Origin: Flavobacteriaceae bacterium | GTDB taxonomy: Bacteria > Bacteroidota > Bacteroidia > Flavobacteriales > Flavobacteriaceae | DNA: 6,738 bases | Direction: 5' to 3' | Assembly: GCA_013042255.1 (NCBI GenBank) | Contig: JABDQK010000256.1 | Location: forward strand, 1 to 6,738 | Shown here: positions 1 through 5,847 of the stretch, piece after piece | How positions within the stretch are numbered: position 1 is the stretch's first letter | Layout of the letters: each line of letters starts with the position of its first letter | Notes under the pieces: model-generated | Seen by the model: the letters and a program-made list of their open reading frames with translations, nothing else | Told to the model about the DNA's origin: nothing | The model's database searches: none | Made by a program: the position numbers and the translations under genes

Positions 1-139
1 ATCCGTGTTTTCTGAGGGCTTCAAGAGTATACTGGGAGCAGGTTGGAGAATATCGGCAACTGGAGGGTAAATAAGGCGAGATCAATAATTGATACCCGCG
101 TACCAGGAATACAAATGGGGCTATGAGGATTTTTTTCAT
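1..139 (-). CDS. yidD: Membrane protein insertion efficiency factor YidD (3' end cut by window edge)
   Basis: Only the first 46 residues are inside the window; the frame is still open at base 1. The peptide starts MKKILIAPF and carries the family signature: [12 protein letters not shown] at residues 14-25, then [10 protein letters not shown] at 28-37, then EALRKHG. YidD is a small inner-membrane-associated protein, usually about 70-85 residues, thought to help YidC and Sec insert membrane proteins. The paired cysteines (28 and 34) and the Tyr-rich motif are family hallmarks. The ATG at 139-137 overlaps the cysS stop codon as ATGA, and no Shine-Dalgarno sequence precedes it, so translation probably depends on ribosomes finishing cysS. 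It is the third gene of folE-cysS-yidD as seen here; the operon may continue to the left. A different minus-strand frame is also open through this stretch but has no recognisable protein content. Confidence 0.93.
   Translation of the reverse strand, partial: MKKILIAPFVFLVRGYQLLISPYLPSSCRYSPTCSQYTLEALRKHG
136..139 (-). other. ATGA stop-start overlap between cysS and yidD
   Basis: Read on the minus strand, the last cysS codons end in TGA at 138-136 and the yidD ATG occupies 139-137, giving ATGA. This is a classic arrangement for termination-reinitiation coupling. It fixes the yidD start and implies the two proteins are made from one transcript. Confidence 0.85.
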
Positions 140-1617
140 GTAATACTAAAGGTAGTACCTTCTTTTCCGTCCATAAGTTGAATCCCCATATCGGCCAATT
201 CATCTCTGATCTTATCCGAAGTGGCAAAATCCTTATTGGCCCTGGCCTCATTGCGCAGTTGAATAAGCAAAGCTACCACCCCACCCAATTTGTCAGAAGA
301 TGCATTAAGCTGTGTAGTGGACTCCAGTCCAAGGACATCAAACACAAATTGGTTCATGGTATCTGAGAGGATCTTAAGGTCTGTCTCGGAAACTTGTGCT
401 TTATCCTCTTTGATCTGGTTGATAAATTTCACGCCCTCAAATAATACTGCGATCAATACCGGGGTATTGAAGTCGTCATTCATAGCGTCATAACACTTTT
501 GTTTCCAGGCTGGCAGATCTATACTCGATGTTTTAGAACTTGTTAAACCATCGATCAGAACTATAGCGTCCATCAGTCTGTGATAGCCTTTTTCAGAAGC
601 CAGTAAGGCCTCATTACTGAGATCCAGGATGCTGGTGTAATGTGCCTGCATCATAAAAAAACGAACCACCGAAGGTGCAAAAGGCTTGCTTAATATGTCG
701 TTTTCCCCGGAAAAAATCTCATCTGGTAAAATGTTATTCCCGGTAGATTTTGCCATTTTTTTTCCATTCATGGTCAGCATATTGGCGTGCATCCAGTATT
801 TTACGGGGGAGTTGCCATGCGATGCTTCAGATTGGGCGATCTCACATTCGTGATGAGGAAATTTAAGGTCCATACCACCTCCGTGGATGTCGAAGGTTTC
901 CCCCAGGTACTTTGTACTCATCGCTGTACATTCAAGGTGCCATCCTGGAAATCCATCACCCCAGGGGGATGGCCAGCGCATAATATGTTGTGGTTCTGCC
1001 TTTTTCCAGAGGGCAAAATCCTGAGGATTTCGCTTTTCATCCTGGGCGGTGAGCTCACGGGTATTACTGATCATATCTTCCAGTTTTCGCCCGCTTAACT
1101 TCCCGTATTCATGTGTTTCATTAAATTTTACAACGTCGAAATAAACCGATCCATTGATCTCATAGGCATATCCATTTTCAAGGATTTCCTTGATAATTTC
1201 AATCTGTTCTATGATATGCCCCGTTGCTGTAGGCTCAATACTGGGAGGAAGAAAGTTAAATTTCTGCAGAATGTTATGGAAGTCTACCGTATACCTCTGT
1301 ACGACTTCCATGGGCTCAATCTGTTCTAGTCGGGCCTTTTTGGCGATCTTGTCTTCCCCTTCATCTGCATCGTCTTCCAGGTGACCAGCATCGGTGATAT
1401 TCCTAACGTATCTGACTTTGTAATCGAGGTGTTTCAGATAACGAAAGATCATGTCAAAGGACATAAACGTGCGGCAATTCCCCAGATGTACATTGCTGTA
1501 AACAGTGGGGCCACATACATACATGCCTACATGACCTTCATTGATAGGGATGAATTTCTCTTTTTTTCCCGAGAGGGAATTGTAAATTCTAAGTTGTTGT
1601 TCCTGATACTTCGCCAT
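136..1617 (-). CDS. cysS: Cysteine--tRNA ligase (CysRS)
   Basis: A cytosolic class I aminoacyl-tRNA synthetase that charges tRNA-Cys with cysteine using ATP. At 493 residues it is full length for the family. The Rossmann catalytic core begins near residue 30 with MYVCGPTVY, followed by the HIGH-type motif as HLGN (44-47). The KMSKS-type loop reads KMAKS (287-291). The four zinc ligands that select cysteine align as C35, C230 (in WHLECTAMS), H255 and E259 (in [12 protein letters not shown]); the 25- and 29-residue spacings from C230 match the E. coli enzyme. The C-terminal part from about 370 is the helical DALR and anticodon-binding region, ending in a typical [15 protein letters not shown] helix. 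The start ATG lies 15 bases after the folE stop with no strong Shine-Dalgarno sequence, as is common in Bacteroidota. It overlaps yidD by 4 bases. No truncation or frameshift is seen. Confidence 0.98.
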   Translation of the reverse strand: MAKYQEQQLRIYNSLSGKKEKFIPINEGHVGMYVCGPTVYSNVHLGNCRTFMSFDMIFRYLKHLDYKVRYVRNITDAGHLEDDADEGEDKIAKKARLEQIEPMEVVQRYTVDFHNILQKFNFLPPSIEPTATGHIIEQIEIIKEILENGYAYEINGSVYFDVVKFNETHEYGKLSGRKLEDMISNTRELTAQDEKRNPQDFALWKKAEPQHIMRWPSPWGDGFPGWHLECTAMSTKYLGETFDIHGGGMDLKFPHHECEIAQSEASHGNSPVKYWMHANMLTMNGKKMAKSTGNNILPDEIFSGENDILSKPFAPSVVRFFMMQAHYTSILDLSNEALLASEKGYHRLMDAIVLIDGLTSSKTSSIDLPAWKQKCYDAMNDDFNTPVLIAVLFEGVKFINQIKEDKAQVSETDLKILSDTMNQFVFDVLGLESTTQLNASSDKLGGVVALLIQLRNEARANKDFATSDKIRDELADMGIQLMDGKEGTTFSIT

Positions 1618-1632
1618 TAGGATGCCCGGAGG

Positions 1633-2313
1633 TTAAAAGGTCGTATCCAGATTAATGTATTCCAAAAATTCCTTGCGTATGGCCTCTTCCTTAAATCGGC
1701 CACCGTATTCCGCTGTAACTGTACTGCTGTCCACATCCCGTATTCCCCTTGAATTCACACACAGGTGCTTGGCGTCGATCACACAAGCGACATCTTCGGT
1801 TCCCAGCACTTTCTGTAGTTCCCGAACAATCTGAATATTCATGCGTTCCTGAACCTGTGGTCTTTTCGCAAAGTAATCAACGATCCTGTTCATTTTGGAA
1901 AGGCCAACCACGGTTCCGGCAGATAAGTACGCAATATGGGCTTTCCCTACAATAGGAAGCATGTGGTGTTCACAGGTAGAATATACGATGATATTCTTTT
2001 CCACCAGCATTTCACCGTACTTGTACTTGTTTTTAAAGGTCGATGCTTTGGGCTTTCTTTTGGGATGCAAGCCACTGAAAACTTCTTCCACATACATTTT
2101 TGCTACGCGCCTCGGGGTTCCCTTCAGACTGTCATCGTCCAGGTCTAGGCCCAGGGTTAACATAATGTCTCTTACACTGTCTTCTATGCGTTCAATTTTC
2201 TCTTCATCAGACAGGACAAAGGCATCCGGTCTTATAGGGGTGTCTTCAGCTGAAGAACTATGATCTTCCCCAACAGACTCAAAATGATCTTCCAAAGAAC
2301 TCTTTATTTTCAT
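1633..2313 (-). CDS. folE: GTP cyclohydrolase I (FolE, type IA)
   Basis: Converts GTP to 7,8-dihydroneopterin triphosphate, the first step of tetrahydrofolate and pterin synthesis; the family forms a cytosolic decamer. Numbering from the upstream ATG at 2349, the core holds LKGTPRRVAKMYVEE (75-89), the zinc ligands C126 and H129 in STCEHHMLP, the third ligand C197, and the catalytic histidines H128 and H195 in DAKHLCVNSRGIRD. SSTVTAEYGG is the usual C-terminal signature. I prefer the start at M13 (226 residues). The first 12 residues look unlike the family N-terminus, M13 sits the usual distance before GEDHSS, and a -7-like promoter box lies inside the extension. The alternative start at 2349 gives 238 residues. 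folE is the first gene of the operon with cysS, 15 bases upstream of it, and is divergent from the T9SS cargo gene. Confidence 0.96.
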   Translation of the reverse strand: MKIKSSLEDHFESVGEDHSSSAEDTPIRPDAFVLSDEEKIERIEDSVRDIMLTLGLDLDDDSLKGTPRRVAKMYVEEVFSGLHPKRKPKASTFKNKYKYGEMLVEKNIIVYSTCEHHMLPIVGKAHIAYLSAGTVVGLSKMNRIVDYFAKRPQVQERMNIQIVRELQKVLGTEDVACVIDAKHLCVNSRGIRDVDSSTVTAEYGGRFKEEAIRKEFLEYINLDTTF

Positions 2314-2336
2314 TAAATCGGGTCTTAAACAAAGGG

Positions 2337-2344
2337 CAAAGATA
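2337..2344 (-). promoter_or_regulatory. Candidate -7 promoter box for folE-cysS-yidD
   Basis: On the minus strand this reads TATCTTTG, an exact match to the Bacteroidota -7 consensus TAnnTTTG. It would place a transcription start roughly 15-20 bases before the preferred folE ATG at 2313. No TTG for a -33 element is found at the usual spacing; the nearest lies about 40 bases upstream. Support is therefore partial. Confidence 0.4.
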
Positions 2345-2428
2345 TACATAAAATGGCACTTTATGCGCTGTTATGGCCTATACACAACATAAATTAGTGT
2401 TAAGGTGACAGCTCCTTTATTTTAGGGA

Positions 2429-2440
2429 TTTACATGTAAA
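2429..2440. promoter_or_regulatory. 12-bp perfect palindrome in the leader of the first T9SS cargo gene
   Basis: TTTACATGTAAA is a perfect inverted repeat ending 12 bases before the ATG at 2453. It could be an operator or, in RNA, a weak local structure near the start codon. Its centre contains ATG immediately followed by TAA, a minimal start-stop in a different frame from the gene. The rest of the divergent region (2314-2452) shows no perfect TAnnTTTG box on the plus strand; the best is TATTTTAG at 2418-2425. A similar inverted repeat occurs at the matching position before the second cargo gene. Confidence 0.4.
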
Positions 2441-2452
2441 CCGTAGCCATTC

Positions 2453-4258
2453 ATGAGAATACCTCTGGGTCTTCTTTGTATTTTCTTTGTTTTTATACTG
2501 AGCAACGCAGCTGCTCAGGTTGCTGACGATTGCCTTAATGCGATTCCCATATGCAATAACACTCCTGTAAACGGCGGAACTTCAGGCTATGGAACCGACG
2601 ATTTCAACAATGCGCCTAACTCAGGATGCCTGGAGCCTACGATAACAGGATTTATTGAATCCAATTCGGCCTGGTACAGATTCAGGACCGGGGCATCGGG
2701 TCAGCTTGGATTTAACATTGGCTTTGATACATCCGAGGATTGGGATTTCGCCCTTTATAAAACTTCAAGTTGTAACACCCTGGGGGACCCTATCCGATGT
2801 AATTTTTTCGATAACGGGGATGAAGATGCCTATATGGGGGTAGGGGAAGACCCTACAGGAAACACCGGGAATGTGCAATACGAAGACTGGATACAGGTAG
2901 CACCAGGCGAAGATTACTATCTCCTAATCAACAATTTTAGCAACAGTAATTCAGGGTTTTCTATACAGTTTTCAGGCCAGATATTTGTTACAAACCCCAA
3001 TGACGCACTGGATTGTTCTATAATCAATAACCTGCTAGGAGCTCCTGTGGCAGCCTGCGATAACGAAACTGTTACTCTGGATGCAACAACGACCAATGCG
3101 CTCGGCTACACCTGGTTTAGTGATACGGGGAGTGGTTATCAGGTTCTGGCCGGTGAAGTATCGCCTACATTGTCTGTGAACAGCTCAGCCATGTACAGGG
3201 TAAGAGTTAGTATGCCGGCACCCCCGGATATCATTAGTGACGTGCAGGTGGCATTTTCTATAGCCCCCGTCACCCATCCTCTTGCTGATGAAGCCCTATG
3301 CGTAGAAAACGGGACATTCAACCTGGAAGTGAAGGATGCTGAAGCCCTGGGTCCACAAGATCCTACAACACATCTGGTAAGTTATCACTCTAGTTTTTCG
3401 GATGCAGATAATGGCCAGAATCCCCTTCCAAAATTACACACCTTAAATTCGGGGAATGAAACAATCTATGTAAGAGTATCAAGTCTTGAAAATCCAAGAT
3501 GCTATGATGTATCTGAACAGTTTAATCTGCAGGGCGTTATTACCCCCGTCCTTAACTTCACAAATGAAGTCTTTATTTGTGAAAATACAGCCGGTGAGCT
3601 CATTGGGGAGTTATTTCCGAACGCTCAATACACATATTCCTGGGATAGCGGCGAGACAACTCCCAGTATTTCGGTCACCCAGGCTGGAAATTACACACTC
3701 ACAGTAACCAATACTACCGCAGGCTTGAATTGCTCGGCCAGTAGGACAGTAAGTGTATCGGTATCAGAACCCCCAGTAATTTCTGAGGTCTTGATCGATG
3801 ATCTTCAGACCGCAAATACAGTGGAAATAGTAAACAATGTCCCTGGTAACTTTGAGTATCAACTAGATACAGGTCCTTTTCAGTCTTCCCCTGTATTCAG
3901 AGAAGTAAGTCCGGGTATGCACACAGTGACCATCAACGACCTTAATGGATGTGGCACGGTAACAGACAACATTATTGTAGTGGGTTTTGCTACCTTTTTT
4001 ACTCCAAACGGTGACGGATCAAACGACTTCTGGCAAATCATAGGCATTGAGACGCTGAGGGAACCCGTAGTGCAGATTTTTGACAGGTACGGAAAACTGC
4101 TTGCGGTTATGGAAGAGGATTATCTCGGATGGGATGGAACTTACAACGGTGCCCCTGTCCCTTCTACGGATTATTGGTTTAAGATTTCTTTTTTGGACGA
4201 CAGTAACCAGCGGGTAGAAGCCAGATACATCAACAATCACTTCTCATTAAGACGATAA
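2453..4258 (+). CDS. Secreted T9SS type B sorting domain protein, Ig-like multimodular (paralogue 1)
   Basis: A 601-residue exported protein of unknown specific function, probably displayed on or released from the cell surface by the type IX system. A signal peptide covers residues 1-21, with likely cleavage at AAA|Q. Residues 22-185 form a cysteine-containing beta-rich domain with SGCLE, SAWYRFR, DWDFALY, PIRCN and EDYYLLINNF. An Ig-like module follows at about 188-270. Two extra modules come next: about 275-365 (one pair, C283 and C350) and 366-438 (C376 and C427, with SWDSGETTPSISVTQAGNYT). A short module at 441-511 ends in NGCG. The CHU_C/gliding-motility-associated type B sorting domain spans 512-601, with FFTPNGDGSNDFW, FDRYGKLL, GWDGTYNG, DYWF and terminal HFSLRR. 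No catalytic motif is visible, so adhesin or surface-structure roles are inference. It is divergent from folE, and 128 bases separate it from its paralogue. Confidence 0.92.
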   Translation: MRIPLGLLCIFFVFILSNAAAQVADDCLNAIPICNNTPVNGGTSGYGTDDFNNAPNSGCLEPTITGFIESNSAWYRFRTGASGQLGFNIGFDTSEDWDFALYKTSSCNTLGDPIRCNFFDNGDEDAYMGVGEDPTGNTGNVQYEDWIQVAPGEDYYLLINNFSNSNSGFSIQFSGQIFVTNPNDALDCSIINNLLGAPVAACDNETVTLDATTTNALGYTWFSDTGSGYQVLAGEVSPTLSVNSSAMYRVRVSMPAPPDIISDVQVAFSIAPVTHPLADEALCVENGTFNLEVKDAEALGPQDPTTHLVSYHSSFSDADNGQNPLPKLHTLNSGNETIYVRVSSLENPRCYDVSEQFNLQGVITPVLNFTNEVFICENTAGELIGELFPNAQYTYSWDSGETTPSISVTQAGNYTLTVTNTTAGLNCSASRTVSVSVSEPPVISEVLIDDLQTANTVEIVNNVPGNFEYQLDTGPFQSSPVFREVSPGMHTVTINDLNGCGTVTDNIIVVGFATFFTPNGDGSNDFWQIIGIETLREPVVQIFDRYGKLLAVMEEDYLGWDGTYNGAPVPSTDYWFKISFLDDSNQRVEARYINNHFSLRR

Positions 4259-4357
4259 TTCCCATACGGGTCACAAAGTCCATCCGTTCATCGATTAAGA
4301 GTCAAAAAAGTAGGATAAATTTATACTAAATTTCCCCCCTCCCAGTTATACATACTG

Positions 4358-4373
4358 TTTAACCCTCGTTAAA
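4358..4373. promoter_or_regulatory. Inverted repeat in the leader of the second T9SS cargo gene
   Basis: TTTAAC, a 4-base spacer CCTC, then GTTAAA: a perfect 6-bp inverted repeat ending 13 bases before the ATG at 4387. The half sites resemble the TTTAC/GTAAA halves before the upstream paralogue, and both are followed by TAGCC shortly before the start codon. It may be an operator or a short leader hairpin. The rest of the 128-base gap (4259-4386) holds a C-rich tract (about 4334-4343) and two imperfect -7-like boxes (4316-4323 and 4327-4334) without a -33 partner. Confidence 0.4.
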
Positions 4374-4386
4374 TAGCCCCATTTCT

Positions 4387-5799
4387 ATGCAAAAATACCT
4401 TTGGTATACAGCTCTTGTCTTTTTTTGCACTGTAGGCCTGTTTGCTCAGAATTCTCCTGATTGCCGGAGTGCTATTCCTGTGTGTGCCGATGCTCCTATC
4501 CTGTCGTTTGCCGATGGGGGAGGGGATATAGACGATTTTGATCCAGATGTGATCAGGCAGAGTGGGTGTCTGGAAAAGGGTAGTGTAAGTTCTGCAAATA
4601 TTGAGAACAACACCTCCTGGTACGTATTCAGGGCAGGAACGCGTGGGCAGATAGGTTTCGATATTGAGGCCCTTCCGGGAACCAGCGGAACTGTAACGGC
4701 TGAATGGGATTTTGCCTTATATGGGCCGGATGTGGATTGTGGGAGTATCAGCAATGGAACTGCGCAGCCCATACGATGTAATTATGAAGTTAATGATACC
4801 AATTTTACGGGGATCGGAGTAAATCCTGAAAACGGTCAGGAAGGCGCTCCTAACCTTACCGGTAGTCAGAATACCTACGACGAATGGCTCATTGTGGAAG
4901 AAGGTGAGATCTATTACCTCCTGATCAATAATTTCAACACCAATTTTGACGGGGATCCGGAACCTTTTTCTTTGACCTTTACCGGGTATTCGGTAGACCA
5001 GGATCAGGATACTGCTCTCGATTGTACTTTGAGAGATGAATTCCTGGGTCTGGATATTGTGGCCTGTGAGGGAGATCCCGATATAGTACTGAGTGCACTC
5101 AATTCCCCTGCCGGACCGGATATTGCCAACGTCACCTGGAGCGTGGATTACGAAGACGACGGGGTAATAGACCAGGTATTGGCGTCAGGACCTGCAGAGA
5201 CCACTTATACAGTTACCAGCCCGAATTCAGGGCGCTATTTTGTTGAAATCATTACCAATCTGGCTACCACCATTACTGATGACATTCTGATCACATTTTA
5301 CGGGATCCCTGTTTTACAGGAAGTGGTTATCCTCGATGATCTTTCAGATAGTAACAATATTGAAATTATCGTAGACGGAGACGGCAGCTATGAATACGCT
5401 ATCAATGGAGGAGATTTCCAGGATTCGGCTATTTTTTACGATGTCCCTCCCGGTGAGAACACGGTAATCATAAATGACAAAAACGGCTGTGGCTTTACCG
5501 ATCCAATTCCATTCCTTGTAGTAGGATATCCCAAATTCTTTACCCCTAACGGGGACGGCATTCACGATGCCTGGAATATCCTTGGAATTGAGACCCTCAC
5601 AGATCCTGTGGTCTTCATTTTTGACCGTTATGGGAAGTTGCTAAAGCAGTTGGATGAAACAACTATTGGATGGGATGGAACGTTTAATGGCCGACCTATG
5701 CCTTCTTCTGATTATTGGTTCAGGCTGGATTATTCCCGAGATGAACAGGGGATAGTAGTGGCAAATACCATCAGGACCCATTTTTCCCTGGTTCGATAA
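4387..5799 (+). CDS. Secreted T9SS type B sorting domain protein (paralogue 2)
   Basis: A 470-residue paralogue of the upstream gene, also of unknown specific function. A signal peptide covers residues 1-20, with likely cleavage at LFA|Q. The N-terminal domain (21-205) repeats the landmarks of paralogue 1: SPDC..AIPVC, SGCLE, TSWYVFRAG, EWDFALY, PIRCN, YDEWL and IYYLLINNF. An Ig-like module at about 213-305 and a short module at 309-379 ending in NGCG follow. The type B sorting domain spans 381-470 (FFTPNGDGIHDAW, FDRYGKLL, GWDGTFNG, DYWF, terminal HFSLVR). A hand alignment of the two sorting domains gives about 52 identical residues of 90 with no gaps. It lacks the two central modules of paralogue 1. 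The mature protein has eight cysteines, all matched in paralogue 1. Expected route: Sec export, then T9SS across the outer membrane. Transcription probably ends at the hairpin starting within a few bases of the stop codon. Confidence 0.92.
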   Translation: MQKYLWYTALVFFCTVGLFAQNSPDCRSAIPVCADAPILSFADGGGDIDDFDPDVIRQSGCLEKGSVSSANIENNTSWYVFRAGTRGQIGFDIEALPGTSGTVTAEWDFALYGPDVDCGSISNGTAQPIRCNYEVNDTNFTGIGVNPENGQEGAPNLTGSQNTYDEWLIVEEGEIYYLLINNFNTNFDGDPEPFSLTFTGYSVDQDQDTALDCTLRDEFLGLDIVACEGDPDIVLSALNSPAGPDIANVTWSVDYEDDGVIDQVLASGPAETTYTVTSPNSGRYFVEIITNLATTITDDILITFYGIPVLQEVVILDDLSDSNNIEIIVDGDGSYEYAINGGDFQDSAIFYDVPPGENTVIINDKNGCGFTDPIPFLVVGYPKFFTPNGDGIHDAWNILGIETLTDPVVFIFDRYGKLLKQLDETTIGWDGTFNGRPMPSSDYWFRLDYSRDEQGIVVANTIRTHFSLVR

Positions 5800-5828
5800 A
5801 AAAAGCCGGCATACACCGGCTCTTTCTT
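5800..5828. terminator. Bidirectional intrinsic terminator between convergent genes
   Basis: The stem AGCCGG (5804-5809) pairs with CCGGCT (5816-5821) around the 6-base loop CATACA. Read on the minus strand it is followed by a run of seven T, a strong terminator for the FadL-type gene. On the plus strand the following tract is CTTTCTT, weaker but plausible for the cargo gene. The A run before the stem can extend pairing with the T-rich side. It begins right after the stop codon at 5799 and lies 20-45 bases after the minus-strand stop. Confidence 0.85.
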
Positions 5829-5847
5829 ATTTCATTTATAATATCTC

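Noticed and set aside
21..251. Minus-strand open frame of 76 codons across the yidD start
   Set aside because: It is in a different frame from yidD. The yidD frame carries an unmistakable family signature, while this one shows none and overlaps the end of cysS.
787..1098. Plus-strand frame of 103 codons inside cysS
   Set aside because: It lies fully antisense to the conserved catalytic part of cysS, with no recognisable domain or upstream signals.
1895..2263. Plus-strand frame of 122 codons inside folE
   Set aside because: It is antisense to conserved folE sequence and shows no protein signature, so it is treated as a shadow.
2453..2533. Lipoprotein signal in the first cargo protein (cysteine at residue 9 and at residue 27)
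   Set aside because: C9 lies within the hydrophobic core with no lipobox, and C27 follows an AAA|Q signal peptidase I site and is conserved as part of the mature domain.
4316..4334. Two overlapping -7-like boxes (TAAATTTA and TAAATTTC) before the second cargo gene
   Set aside because: Each misses the consensus TAnnTTTG at the last base and no TTG is present at -33 spacing. In an AT-rich gap such matches are expected by chance.
4334..4343. C-rich tract (six C, one T, three C) in the gap between the cargo genes, considered as a phase-variable promoter element
   Set aside because: The longest uninterrupted run is only six bases, too short to expect frequent slippage.
4446..4772. Minus-strand frame of 108 codons inside the second T9SS cargo gene
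   Set aside because: It is antisense to the conserved N-terminal domain, which is supported by alignment with the paralogue.
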